Counted from the stretch's first letter, positions 9,701-17,698 are shown. The stretch: 64,000 nt of DNA from Paenibacillus stellifer (GCF_000758685.1 NZ_CP009286.1:2944501-3008500); one strand, 5' to 3'. Numbers and translations: made by a program. The notes: generated by a model not told the origin, from the letters alone.

Positions 9701-10016
9701 TGGGGAGCGCGAGCTCTTCCTCATTTCCCTTAAAGCTGGAGGTACTGGCCTAAACCTGACGGGAGCCGACACGGTCATTCTGTATGATTTATGGTGGAAT
9801 CCCGCAGTGGAGCAGCAGGCCGAGGACCGCGCGCACCGCATTGGCCAGAAGAAAGTCGTGCAAGTCATCCGCCTGGTCGCGCAGGGAACCGTTGAAGAGA
9901 AGATGTTCGAGCTTCAGCAGAAGAAAAAGACGCTGATTGACGAGGTCGTCAAATCCGGCGGAGAATCGCTAACCTCCTTGACGGAGCAGGAGATCCGAGA
10001 ACTGCTGTCCGTATAA
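6717..10016 (+). CDS. SWIM zinc-finger SNF2-family helicase
   Basis: A DNA-dependent ATPase/translocase of about 1,100 aa. Near residues 80-97 is a SWIM finger (CACS...CKHVAAAL). A long bacterial SNF2-associated region follows to about residue 620. The helicase core then shows DDMGLGKTVQSIAF (motif I), DEAQAFKNY (motif II), LTGTPVENSLEELWSI (motif III), LISLKAGGTGLNLTGAD (motif V) and EDRAHRIGQKK (motif VI). Two ATGs compete: GAGGAG at 6704-6709 is one base from the ATG at 6711 but seven from the ATG at 6717, so 6717 is preferred. It is transcribed alone. Function is presumed DNA remodelling or repair; partners are unknown. Confidence 0.9.
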   Translation: MTETTHSSRITEPLIKSLCGISSYRKGESMRRAGKVTLSLLEAGVDGLRYEAAIKDNGVCRAAVHIEPGGQVTAECACSIGFAFDQYCKHVAAALLQIMVLQRFEEEETEERLPQESPNNGSMPSEGNPQLVNRVLELFGRQASSRTGPRALFESRELLTAEVTITPFPLGVRRNLLGAELRIGPDRRYAVNDIREFLTRYEQGQAYACSRHFAYEPDLHCFSPEVDAFLRRLIEVRRSEKLQREAAGAFYTGEINEPRRLTIPPYAWPAVSTALGQLPFVQVQHDELSFDGFDCSEDVLPLRFQFDQEENEGISLAVHGLQTLRMLEEYGMALVEGRFYRLKPEDCARLAGLQRIFTGDAYGTGNLNIAPREAEPFMERVVPGLMKLGEVRIAKSVSDRMVQSPLNARIYLDRVSERLLAGLEFQYGDIVINPLEQEGSRGADTRILIREGEKEARILELMETAGFARTESGFFMQDEELEYDFLKSVMPRLEQLAKIYATSAVKTRLFSGYSPPKLSANLDGRTNWLEFRFQMDGIPESEIRGIIESLSEKRRYHKLSNGALLPMEDEEYQEIIRFLNEVALPKGEIIGSRFRLPVARALHLIEDSGRERGGSISLGKPLRLLLERLRNPDLLDHPVPETLAPVLRDYQHFGFQWLKTLAQYGFGGILADDMGLGKTVQSIAFLVSVLPEIRARKQPALIVSPASLMYNWLSELRRFAPDIRTAVADGTPAERSAVLKEAGSVDAIIVSYPLLRRDIARYSKLTFHTLILDEAQAFKNYTTQTAKAVKSLRAECRFALTGTPVENSLEELWSIYDAVFPGLFPDRRAFGEFKRDEVSRRARPFLLRRMKRDVLQELPEKIDSVQVSELLPEQKKLYTAYLAKLRQETLKHLDSNDYHQSRIKILAGLTRLRQICCHPGLFIEDYSGHSAKLEQLLQIVEDCRNAGRRPLIFSQFTEMLGLISRELVTRGIPFFYLDGNTPARERTELCSRFNDGERELFLISLKAGGTGLNLTGADTVILYDLWWNPAVEQQAEDRAHRIGQKKVVQVIRLVAQGTVEEKMFELQQKKKTLIDEVVKSGGESLTSLTEQEIRELLSV

Positions 10017-10057
10017 ACGCATCAGGACTGACGCTTTCTGCTTGCTGATCTGCGCTT

Positions 10058-10390
10058 TTAGGTGGACAGAAGGGTGATGACCAGCAGTTCGTAGAGAACG
10101 AGGGTCAGGATCAGCTCATCGTTGCTGTAGGGCATGCCGAAAAATGCGCGATGGCCGCTTGGGTTGCGGACAGCCAGGTGAAGCAGCCCTCTCTCGCAGC
10201 TTACGATTCTGCCCACAAAGATCTGGCCGTCAATCGTTTCGATTCGGACAATCCGGTTGGAGTATTGGCGGCATAATTGGTGAAGATTGCTGCGTATGGC
10301 CTTGACGTTCTGGACGGAGGGGCCGTCCGCCTGATACAGAACCTTGCCCATTTGTGTTGATTGCACAGGCTGATAACTCATATCCTTCAC
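10058..10390 (-). CDS. conserved hypothetical small protein
   Basis: A 110-aa protein of a family I do not recognise. The start is GTG at 10390 or ATG at 10381 (MSYQPVQS). Its middle, SNRIVRIETIDGQIFVGRIV, looks like the strand pattern of a small beta-barrel (Sm-like or SH3-like), followed by RGLLHLAVRNPS. The C-terminus is strongly hydrophobic (ELILTLVLYELLVITLL), perhaps one membrane helix. It is convergent with the SNF2 gene. A strong hairpin with a T-run lies in its upstream region on the same strand. Confidence 0.6.
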   Translation of the reverse strand: MKDMSYQPVQSTQMGKVLYQADGPSVQNVKAIRSNLHQLCRQYSNRIVRIETIDGQIFVGRIVSCERGLLHLAVRNPSGHRAFFGMPYSNDELILTLVLYELLVITLLST

Positions 10391-10475
10391 TGCCTTTCTC
10401 GCGCTTATGATGAATCTGTACTACGGTACGTAGGTCGATGACCCGATGATTGTGCTTATGCCTAGACATAGGATG

Positions 10476-10508
10476 AAAAAAGCAGCTTGCGGCGAGACGC
10501 AAGCTGCT
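10476..10508 (-). terminator. strong minus-strand hairpin with T-run
   Basis: AGCAGCTTGCG and CGCAAGCTGCT form a perfect 11-bp stem around a six-base loop. On the minus strand it is followed by six T residues. No coding gene lies just upstream on that strand, so it ends either an unannotated small RNA or a leader transcript of the 110-aa gene at 10058-10390. On the plus strand only CTTT follows. Confidence 0.65.
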
Positions 10509-10601
10509 CTTTGGCTTGATAAGCGGTATGGATTCTGGATAAGAGGTATGGACCCGAATATAAGCTCAGCTCGTGCAAGCAGACAGGCAGATGTTCACTT
10601 G

Positions 10602-10630
10602 TTGACATCCCACAGCTCCGGTGATAGGAT
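10602..10630 (+). promoter_or_regulatory. sigma-A promoter for the flavoprotein-ferredoxin pair
   Basis: A perfect TTGACA (10602-10607), a 17-bp spacer and TAGGAT (10625-10630). Predicted start is near 10637, leaving a leader of about 215 nt before the flavoprotein start codon. Confidence 0.7.
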
Positions 10631-10728
10631 AAAAATCAATCATTTTAAATTATAACTAAATTTGTTGGTTTTGTCGGTAATTCAACTGGCCATTGACCAT
10701 TCCCATGGAGATGTGTGCTTGATTTCCC

Positions 10729-10781
10729 ACGCAAGTCCGTACTTGTACGGTATGCGGGAGAGAGAGCATGCGTCTTTTTTT
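10729..10781 (+). promoter_or_regulatory. structured leader with internal terminator-like element
   Basis: An inner hairpin CCGTAC-TT-GTACGG (10737-10750) sits inside an outer ACGCA/TGCGT pairing (10729-10733 with 10769-10773), followed by seven T residues at 10775-10781. The motif ATGCGGGAGAG occurs at 10752-10762 and again at 10787-10797. This looks like an attenuator before the flavoprotein gene. I do not match it to a known riboswitch class. The rest of 10391-10853 holds the minus-strand hairpin and this promoter but no credible gene. Confidence 0.4.
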
Positions 10782-10853
10782 ATTTGATGCGGGAGAGTTG
10801 GGGGCAAATCCGGTGAGCCGGCAGAACGGGGAGAGGAAGAAGGAGGGGCTGTC

Positions 10854-12506
10854 ATGACGAAGAGCTTGAATCTCACACTGAACGCGGATGTGCTTGTCAT
10901 TGGGGGCGGACCCGCCGGAGCCTGGGCTGCGCGCAGCGCGGCCGAAAGGGGAGCTAAGGTGGTGCTGGTCGACAAAGGTTATTTAGGCTCAAGCGGCGCT
11001 ACTGCGCCCGGAGGAACGAATCTGCTGTACCTGCCTCCGGATCAGGAGCTTCGGGAGCAGGCCGTACAGCACCGGCTGAAGATTGGAGGAGGACTGGCGG
11101 AAGCGGGATGGATTCATCGTGTGCTTGATCAGGTCTACATCAATCTTGAACTCGTCGAGAAATGGGAATACCCGTTCGTGCGTGACGAGAACGGTGTTCC
11201 GCAGCGTGACCATCTGCAGGGACCGGAATATATGCGGCTCATGCGGAAGATGGTCAAGAGAGCAGGCGTTAAGGTTCTGGATCAGGCTCCGGCTCTGGAA
11301 CTGCTGCTTGATGGATACGGTGTAGGCGGAGCCAGAGGCGTTCTTCGTCAGGAGAACCGGGACTGGGAGGTCCGCGCGAATGCGGTCATTATCGCTACAG
11401 GGGGCTGCGCTTTTCTCAGCAAAGGACTTGGCTGCAATGTATTGACCAGAGATGGTTATCTCATGGGCGGAGAGGCGGGAGCCGAGCTGTCCGGCATGGA
11501 ATTCTCCAGAAGATACGCTCCCAGCCCCGCCTTCGGCTCCAATACCCGGTCAAGATTACTGGGGTGGGCAACGTATTACGACCAGCATGGGAATGAGCTA
11601 GGCGGCCGGCGCGGCGAGGATTTTCTGGCGGAGCAAATGCTGAAGGGGCCGGTATACGCCATTATGAACAAGGCAGATACGCCGGAGAAGCAGGCGATTC
11701 TGCGTTCCTCCCATGCGATATTCTTCCTTCCATATGACCGGGCGGGGATCGATGTCTTCAAGGAGCCGTTCCCTCTGACGCTCCGATATGAGGGAACGGT
11801 AAGAGGAACCGGAGGCCTGCGGATCGTCACGGACGATTGCGGCACCACCGTTCCTGGGCTGTATGCAGCCGGCGATGCGGCAACCCGTGAGCGAGTGACG
11901 GGTGCCGCTTCGGGCGGCGGCGCATTTAACGCCTCCTGGGCGATCTGCTCCGGAACCTGGGCCGGTGAAGGGGCGGCTGCTTACGCCGCGTCAGGCAGAT
12001 TCAACGCTTCGATCCGCAATCTGCGCCCGGCAGGCCGATACGGCTTGTCCCCGGGAGAGGGAGCCTCTTCGGACGAAGTCCGCAAGAGCGGTGCAACGCC
12101 GACTCGTGAACTGGTGAAGCGAATACAGGATCAGGTATTCCCGCTCAAGATCAACTACTTCCGCTCGGAGCGCGGGTTGACGCAAGCGCTGGCGAAGCTG
12201 AACGAGCTGTGGCCCGAGGTCAATCATCAGATCGTGTCCAATGTGCATGACCGTCTTCACGCGCGAGAAGCCGCTTCTATGGCGGCGACAGCCAGATGGA
12301 TGTACACGGCGGCTCTCGCCCGGAAGGAGAGAAGGGGAGAGGGACTTCATGTCCTGCAGGAGTATCCGGATGCGGACCCTGAACAACAGCATCGGCTGCT
12401 GGTATCCGGTCTGGAGGAAATCCGTGTTGGAACAGATCGTTCCTTTCTGGCACCTGCCAGCTTCAATTCAAAATCGGTTCATAGTCAGGAGGCGGCGGTA
12501 AAATGA
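10854..12506 (+). CDS. FAD-dependent oxidoreductase, FrdA/AprA-like
   Basis: A 550-aa flavoprotein of the fumarate reductase / adenylylsulfate reductase alpha fold. VLVIGGGPAGAWAARSAAER is the dinucleotide-binding motif, NAVIIATGGCAFLSKG the second FAD motif, and TVPGLYAAGDAATRERVTGA the C-terminal FAD motif. AAGGAGG precedes the ATG. The stop overlaps the ferredoxin start (ATGA), so the two are translationally coupled and probably form a complex in which electrons pass between flavin and iron-sulfur clusters. Such pairs occur near sulfur-compound genes in some bacteria, but nothing here fixes the substrate. Confidence 0.75.
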   Translation: MTKSLNLTLNADVLVIGGGPAGAWAARSAAERGAKVVLVDKGYLGSSGATAPGGTNLLYLPPDQELREQAVQHRLKIGGGLAEAGWIHRVLDQVYINLELVEKWEYPFVRDENGVPQRDHLQGPEYMRLMRKMVKRAGVKVLDQAPALELLLDGYGVGGARGVLRQENRDWEVRANAVIIATGGCAFLSKGLGCNVLTRDGYLMGGEAGAELSGMEFSRRYAPSPAFGSNTRSRLLGWATYYDQHGNELGGRRGEDFLAEQMLKGPVYAIMNKADTPEKQAILRSSHAIFFLPYDRAGIDVFKEPFPLTLRYEGTVRGTGGLRIVTDDCGTTVPGLYAAGDAATRERVTGAASGGGAFNASWAICSGTWAGEGAAAYAASGRFNASIRNLRPAGRYGLSPGEGASSDEVRKSGATPTRELVKRIQDQVFPLKINYFRSERGLTQALAKLNELWPEVNHQIVSNVHDRLHAREAASMAATARWMYTAALARKERRGEGLHVLQEYPDADPEQQHRLLVSGLEEIRVGTDRSFLAPASFNSKSVHSQEAAVK

Positions 12507-12883
12507 TTGAACTGGTCAGCTCGGAACGCTGCATTGGCTGCAATTTATGTGTAAAGGTGTGCCCTACCAACGTCTTTGACCGGACGGATCAAGAGCCGGT
12601 AATCGCCCTGCAGGAGGATTGCCAGACCTGCTTCATCTGCGAAGCGTACTGTCCTGCCGATGCGCTGTACGTTACACCGTATACAGACGAGGTGATCGGC
12701 GTACAAGAAGAGGATTTGGCCGAGCGTCAGCTGCTTGGGAGCTGGAGAGCAACGATTGGTTGGGCTCCCGGCCAGATCAAGCTGGCGGCCCGCGACCAGA
12801 CGGCCTTCATCGACCGGATTCTGCCCCCTCGGACAGAGAAGCCGGCGGGCGTGTCGGATGTCAGGGGGATCAGAGGGAGATAG
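12503..12883 (+). CDS. 4Fe-4S dicluster ferredoxin-like subunit
   Basis: A 126-aa protein with two cluster-binding motifs: CIGCNLCVKVCP at residues 11-22 and CQTCFICEAYCP at about 40-51. The C-terminal 60 residues (LGSWRATIGWAPGQIKLAARD) lack further Cys. The start overlaps the flavoprotein stop by four bases. It probably transfers electrons to or from that flavoprotein. The 210 bp after the stop, before the terminator at 13094, show no gene. Confidence 0.8.
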   Translation: MIELVSSERCIGCNLCVKVCPTNVFDRTDQEPVIALQEDCQTCFICEAYCPADALYVTPYTDEVIGVQEEDLAERQLLGSWRATIGWAPGQIKLAARDQTAFIDRILPPRTEKPAGVSDVRGIRGR

Positions 12884-13093
12884 TAGTCGCTGCCTCGAAG
12901 CAACGCACACAGACTGAGGCAGCGCCATCAGTCGTATTCGCTCACACAGCGCGGATGTATCAAATTGTACAAAAGCAATCAAGGAACAGCGTAGTTCGGC
13001 AGGCTGCCGGTTATCTGTTCCGTGACGTTATGTGAGCTTACTGCACCGCTGGACCAGCGACGGGGTTGGCTTGCGCTGCCGGTCTGCTCTAAT

Positions 13094-13125
13094 GAAAATG
13101 CCGCCTCGGCCGAGGCGGCATTTTC
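13094..13125. terminator. bidirectional terminator (perfect 32-bp palindrome)
   Basis: A perfect palindrome runs from GAAAATGCCGCC to its mirror, with A4 on one side and T4 on the other, so it can stop transcription from both the ferredoxin gene (plus) and the efflux remnant (minus). The remaining sequence of 12884-13207 shows no gene. Confidence 0.8.
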
Positions 13126-13207
13126 TTGTACGAATTGGGATTGAGAATATCATTATTCGAAGCTTAAGCAGCATTGATGATGCGGCTGAAGTCTTCGCAA
13201 GCGAACT

Positions 13208-14540
13208 TTACGCTTCCTGTACGACCGCCTTCTTCAAGGCCACCGGTTTCTTGCTCTGCTTGATGAAGAAGCTCAGCAGCAGGCCGATCAACCCGATGCC
13301 GATGATAACCAGGTAGGCATTGTTGATGCCCTGAATCGAGGCTTCCATAACCATATGTTCCTGCGAAGCGCCCTTTCCGCTGCCGGATGTCATCATTTCC
13401 ATGAAATGCGTTTTGGTCCGGCTTGTCATGACGGTGACTAACAGGGAAGTGCCGACCGCACCCGCCACCTGCCGGATCGTATTGGAGATCGCGGTTCCGT
13501 GGGCGTTAAGCTTCGAAGGGAGCTGGTTGAGACCTGCTGTCTGAATCGGCATCATCAGGAGAGCCATGCCGATCCGGCGGCCCGTCGACATCAGCACCAG
13601 ATAGGTGTAACTGGTTGAGTCGGTCAAATTAATGAAGCCGAGAGTGGTGGTGATCGTAATGATCATACCGATGACCGCCAGCCACTTGGCTCCGAAGCGG
13701 TCAAACAGCCTGCCGGTAACCGGCATCAGCACACCCATCACAAGCGCGCCGGGAAGCAGCAGAAGTCCGGATTCCAGGGCCGTGTAACCTCTGGCATTCT
13801 GGAGATAGAGCGGCAGCAGCATCATATCTGCGTACATGACCATCGTAACCGCGACATTGATCAGCGTTGTCAGGGAGAACATGTTGTACTTGAATGCCCG
13901 AACCGATCGTGGAGAGGATAACGCTCAGGATATCGATCCTGGTCGCAACTTTCTCGGATACGTTTCTAAGGTAGACAAACCCGCATACAATAACCAGAAG
14001 GGCAAGCGGAATCATCCCGTAGAACATCGTCTCCCAGGCATAATTCTCCAGAATGTAGCCTGCAAGCGTCGGTCCGATTGCCGGTGCGAAAATAATAGCC
14101 AAACCGACCATCCCCATGGCGGCGCCTCTTTTTTCAGGAGGGAAGAGGGTCAGAATAACATTCGTCAGCAGCGGCATGATGATGCCTGCTCCGGCCGCTT
14201 GAATCATCCGGCCCGTAAGCAGCGCCGGGAAGCTGGATGCGAAGGCGGATACTAGAGTACCCGCCAGAAAGATCAGCATGGAAGCCTGGAACAGCTGCCT
14301 TGTCGTAAAACGCTGCATGAAATAAGCGGTGATCGGAATCAATACACCGTTAACCAGCATATAGCCTGTGGTCAGCCACTGGGCGGTTGTTGCTGAAATG
14401 TCGAAATCAACCATCAGCTTGGGAACGGCAACGCTCATAATCGTTTGGTTCAGCGTTGCAAGAAAAGCGCCCAAAATCATAATGAATAGAATTGGCCCTT
14501 TCTTGATGCCGTCAGTTGTTTTTTCTCTTTGTCCACTCAA
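13208..14540 (-). pseudogene. DHA2 (EmrB/QacA-type) multidrug efflux MFS, internal out-of-frame deletion
   Basis: The N-terminal reading frame (14540 down to about 13905) encodes a normal DHA2 N-half: LATLNQTIMSVAVPKLM, TGYMLVNGVLIPITAYF, GRMIQAAGAGIIMPLL, FAPAIGPTLAGYILE. After LSVILSTIG at about 13910 the frame breaks. The family C-half resumes in another frame at RAFKYNMFSLTTLINVAV (about 13900 down to 13208). The family normally has about 60 residues (one or two helices plus a loop) between these points, so the junction is an out-of-frame deletion, not a point frameshift. The joined length would be about 450 aa against about 480-510. A divergent TetR gene is the likely former regulator. 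Confidence 0.8.
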
Positions 14541-14754
14541 ACCGCTCCATCCTTTCGTATCTCTCTCTTGTTTAATTTACACTGTGTTGTATAATAAACG
14601 TGGCATAAACTAGAGTACTCCGGTGGCCTTAATCTGACAAGCGACAGTTTCGCCGGAAATGTTGAGTAGACGACAGAGTTATCCAATGTGTAAAAGAAGC
14701 GGCACATATCCTACAAAAATCAAAAGATTGTAGTCCGTAAAAAGGAGAATAAGA

Positions 14755-15348
14755 ATGGAGTCCCCCAAAAATTCAACAGATCCCCGGATTTTACGAACTC
14801 GCCAGCTGATTCGCGAAGCTTTCATCGAGCTTCTGCAAGAAATGGATATCGAGAAAATCACCATCAACCGTATCGCTGAGCGGGCGACGATCAACCGGGT
14901 CACCTTTTATCTGCATTACAAAGATATTGTGGACTTAATGGACAAGATGGCGGATGAGATGATCTGTCATCTTGAGGGAATTCTGAAGCAGGAGCGGCAA
15001 TCGCTTGATGCAGCCTCGTCAGACGACTGGACGGCATTGGTTCGACTGCTTGAGCATATCGCGAAACACAGCAAGTTCTACAAGGTCGTGTTGGCGTCCA
15101 GACGAACGCCGGTCTTTACAGAGCGTCTCTTGCGGCTTCTGTCGGAATTGGTTACTGAGAGAATGGAACAGAGCGGAGCCGAAGAGTCGTTACAAAATGC
15201 CGGCATTCAGAGGGATATCGCCATTTGGTACCATTCATCAGCCTTGATCGGATTAATTGTTTCTTGGCTCCGTAAAGATACGCCATATTCAGCGCATTTT
15301 CTGGCCGACCAATACAACCGGCTTCGTTCCCAAATCAAAAGCAAATAA
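14755..15348 (+). CDS. TetR/AcrR family regulator
   Basis: 197 aa. The N-terminal helix-turn-helix reads RILRTRQLIREAFIELL ... ITINRIAERATINRVTFYLH, followed by YKDIVDLMDKMADEMI. The C-terminal ligand domain resembles TetR_C types found in Bacillus YxaF/LmrA-like relatives. It is divergent from the broken DHA2 efflux gene, the usual layout for a drug-responsive repressor, so it may have lost its main target. GGAG lies nine bases before the ATG. The shared 214-bp intergenic region contains an ACACTGTGT palindrome at about 14579-14587 and a TATAAT at about 14590-14595. Confidence 0.88.
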   Translation: MESPKNSTDPRILRTRQLIREAFIELLQEMDIEKITINRIAERATINRVTFYLHYKDIVDLMDKMADEMICHLEGILKQERQSLDAASSDDWTALVRLLEHIAKHSKFYKVVLASRRTPVFTERLLRLLSELVTERMEQSGAEESLQNAGIQRDIAIWYHSSALIGLIVSWLRKDTPYSAHFLADQYNRLRSQIKSK

Positions 15349-15394
15349 ACGGCAAAATGAAATAATTAAATTTTTGACTTGATTATCTGTTAAA

Positions 15395-15423
15395 TATACT
15401 GTAACTTAAATAACGTAAGTACA
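15395..15423 (+). promoter_or_regulatory. azoR promoter and candidate repressor operator
   Basis: The -10 element TATACT is at 15395-15400, with TTTTGA 17 bp upstream. Overlapping the predicted start is ACTTA-N7-TAAGT (15404-15420), flanked by GTA on the left and AC on the right. This resembles the ACTTAC/GTAAGT palindromes bound by YodB-type (DUF24) quinone-sensing repressors, which control azoreductases in Bacillus. The regulator is not encoded nearby. Confidence 0.5.
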
Positions 15424-15451
15424 TGCAGAAACATAAGAGGGAGAGAGAATC

Positions 15452-16078
15452 ATGTCCAAAGTATTATTTCTGAAAGCTAACAACCGCTCCATCGAGCAGT
15501 CGGTTACCGTAAAAATGTACGACGCATTCGTAAATGCATACAGAGCTTCCCATCCAGACGATCAAATCACAGAGCTGAATTTGTTCGACGCGAACCTGCC
15601 TTATTATGACGAGCAAATGATGACCGGCCTGTATAAGCTTGCCAATGGTTATGAAGCAACTGCTGACGAGCAGCGTCTGGCGGATCTGGCCAATACTTAC
15701 CTGGATCAATTCCTCGGAGCCGATAAGGTCGTTATCGCATTCCCGCTCTGGAACTTCACCATTCCGGCGCAGCTGCTGACTTATTTCTTCTATCTGAACC
15801 AGGCAGGCAAAACATTCAAGTACACGGAACAAGGTCCGGTCGGACTTGTCGGTGACAAGAAGGTTGCTCTGCTGCAAGCCCGCGGCGGTGTATACTCCGT
15901 TGCTCCAATGGATGGACTTGAAATGTCCCTGAACTATGTGAAGAACACACTGGGCTTCTGGGGCATCCAAAATCCGGAGGTCGTCGTGATCGAAGGACAC
16001 AACCAGTTCCCTGACCGTTCGCAGAGCATCATCAGCGAAGGCCTTGCCGAAGTTACGGCTCTGGCCAACCGTTTCTAA
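15452..16078 (+). CDS. azoR: FMN-dependent NADH-azoreductase
   Basis: A 208-aa flavodoxin-fold enzyme. MSKVLFLKANNRSIEQSVTVK is the FMN phosphate loop region, VIAFPLWNFTIPAQLLTYF the isoalloxazine-binding and dimer motif, and LLQARGGVYS the third FMN-contact segment. It reduces azo bonds and quinones with NADH and protects against electrophile stress. The length equals that of B. subtilis AzoR1/AzoR2. GGGAGAGAG precedes the ATG. It is monocistronic, with its own promoter and terminator. Confidence 0.93.
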   Translation: MSKVLFLKANNRSIEQSVTVKMYDAFVNAYRASHPDDQITELNLFDANLPYYDEQMMTGLYKLANGYEATADEQRLADLANTYLDQFLGADKVVIAFPLWNFTIPAQLLTYFFYLNQAGKTFKYTEQGPVGLVGDKKVALLQARGGVYSVAPMDGLEMSLNYVKNTLGFWGIQNPEVVVIEGHNQFPDRSQSIISEGLAEVTALANRF

Positions 16079-16097
16079 TCGTCCCGATCTTTCTAAG

Positions 16098-16123
16098 GAG
16101 GAACCATTGCGGTTCCTCTTTTT
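16098..16123 (+). terminator. terminator after azoR
   Basis: GAGGAACC and GGTTCCTC pair around a five-base loop, followed by five T residues. Confidence 0.85.
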
Positions 16124-16310
16124 AGTTTCTGTGGAGCATAGGCTCGAGAAGATCACCAACGGAGCTTATTGCATTTGAATGGTAAAAAAACATATACTAT
16201 CATTGACCGTGCGAGGCGCGGTTATTTTTGTTCCGGCGCAGCTTTCGGAGCCCGGCATCACTGGTATGAACAGGCTCCAATTGAACTGGATGACCATCGC
16301 GGGAGGACTT

Positions 16311-17264
16311 ATGAACAAGACAGGTAGATCTGCGGGCGAACAAGCCATCTGGATCAGTCTTATAAGCAATATGTTTTTAACGGGCATAAAAATTGCAGTC
16401 GGCGCTCTGGCGGGAAGCCAAGTCTTGGTCGCCGACGGCGTACATAATGCGGGCGATGTGATCGCAACGATTGCGGCGCTTGCGTCCACCAAAGTTGCGA
16501 ACAGGCCCAAGGACGAGAGCCATATGTACGGACATGGCAAGGCTGAAGTCATCGGCTCTGCCATCGTAGCCGTGATCATGATTATCGCGGCGTTCTTCAT
16601 CGCCTATCATGCCGTGCTTTCAATCTCCCACCCGGCCTCGAAGCCCAGTCTGATCGCCCTTATCGCTGCGGCTGTATCCCTGATCTGGAAGCAGTGGCTG
16701 TATATATATTGCAATCGCCTTGGACGCTCCATTAAGAGCAAAAGCCTTATGGCAACAGCCCATGATCATCTTGCCGACGTGTATGCGTCAATCGCGGCGG
16801 TTGCCGGAATCGGGCTGGCTCTGATCGGCAGTTGGCTCGACATCGCCGTTCTGAGCTATGGCGATCCCGTTGCCGGCATTATCGTTTCCTATTTTGTTAT
16901 CCGCCTGGCTTATCATATGGGCAAGGATGCCATCGACATTCTGATGGAGAAGTCGGTTTCGGTTGAACAAATCCGGGACTATGAGGCGCTCATCCTTACT
17001 GTCCCCGAGGTGAAGCGTATCGACCGACTCCGGGCCAGAGAATTCGGACAATATATCATGCTGGATGTGCGCGTCGGAATACCGGCCCAGTTGACGATCC
17101 AGGAAGGGCATGACATTATCCGCAAAATCAAGGCAGCTATCATGCATGAGAACGCCGATGTTGAGGAAGTGCTGGTACATTTGAATCCCTGGTATGAGAA
17201 TGAACAACCGGAGGGCACTAAGCATGAAGGAGCGAAGCCGGATGGCATGAATCCGGAGGCTTAA
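16311..17264 (+). CDS. cation diffusion facilitator family transporter
   Basis: A metal (Zn/Fe/Mn/Co):H+ antiporter of about 317 aa with six helices. VLVADGVHNAGDVIATIAAL carries the D...HxxxD site of helix II, ATAHDHLADVYAS the HDxxxD site of helix V, followed by a cytoplasmic ferredoxin-like domain (YIMLDVRVGIPAQLTIQEGH). The open frame runs back to 16179, but GGGAGG precedes the ATG at 16311 and the family N-terminus (GEQAIWISLISN) begins there. The hydrophilic tail NEQPEGTKHEGAKPDGMNPE is repetitive and unusual. The metal is not predictable from sequence. Confidence 0.88.
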   Translation: MNKTGRSAGEQAIWISLISNMFLTGIKIAVGALAGSQVLVADGVHNAGDVIATIAALASTKVANRPKDESHMYGHGKAEVIGSAIVAVIMIIAAFFIAYHAVLSISHPASKPSLIALIAAAVSLIWKQWLYIYCNRLGRSIKSKSLMATAHDHLADVYASIAAVAGIGLALIGSWLDIAVLSYGDPVAGIIVSYFVIRLAYHMGKDAIDILMEKSVSVEQIRDYEALILTVPEVKRIDRLRAREFGQYIMLDVRVGIPAQLTIQEGHDIIRKIKAAIMHENADVEEVLVHLNPWYENEQPEGTKHEGAKPDGMNPEA

Positions 17265-17320
17265 ATGAAGGATCAGATATCCATCACCAATATCGTCGTT
17301 CGGATGGGCAAAATACCAAA

Positions 17321-17372
17321 CACCAACAAACCGTTAAGCCAAATTGTGGCCTAACGGTTTGTTGGTGTTTAT
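17321..17372. terminator. long hairpin terminator between CDF gene and ecfT remnant
   Basis: A 20-bp stem (17321-17340 with 17348-17367) has a single mismatch and a seven-base loop. It is followed by GTTTA on the plus strand and has an A-rich flank on the other side. It probably works in both directions between the convergent units. Confidence 0.7.
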
Positions 17373-17395
17373 AGGTTGTTGAAGTTCTTCATTAA

Positions 17396-17698
17396 TTAAT
17401 ACGCAGCAACAAGAAGGAGAGCGAGCAGGGATACGGCAAACACCGTGTAATCCGCCGCTCTGAAACGATACAGGCGGATGGGAGTGCGTCCTGATTCTCC
17501 CTGGTAGCAGCGTGATTCCATCGCCACAGCCAGATCCTTCCACGCAGAATCGACATGACGAACAGCGGCATCAGCATCGGAAGGACGCCGCCAAACCTCG
17601 TGATGACCACTCCGCGTTGAAATCCGCCGCCCCGGGCCAGCTGGGATTTGCGAATTTTATCAAATTCCTCTACGAGAATGGGAAGAAACTGACCCAGA
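17396..17698 (-). pseudogene. ecfT remnant (ECF transporter transmembrane subunit, C-terminal third, frameshifted)
   Basis: On the minus strand one frame reads SLGQFLPILVEEFDKIRKSQ, then GVLPMLMPLFVMSILR. A second frame continues with AWKDLAVAMESRCYQGESGR and a final hydrophobic segment to a TAA at 17396-17398. These are the C-terminal coupling-helix motifs of EcfT (PLF-S-RA-ELA-AMESR-Y). The first half to two-thirds of the gene is missing, and the remaining part has a one-base-type frameshift near 17547. It is joined directly to the shortened ecfA2 gene. Not functional as it stands. Confidence 0.8.

Noticed and set aside
10446..10655. 69-aa ORF in the 10391-10853 intergenic region
   Set aside because: It contains the strong hairpin at 10481-10508 and the TTGACA promoter at 10602, and lacks a Shine-Dalgarno sequence.
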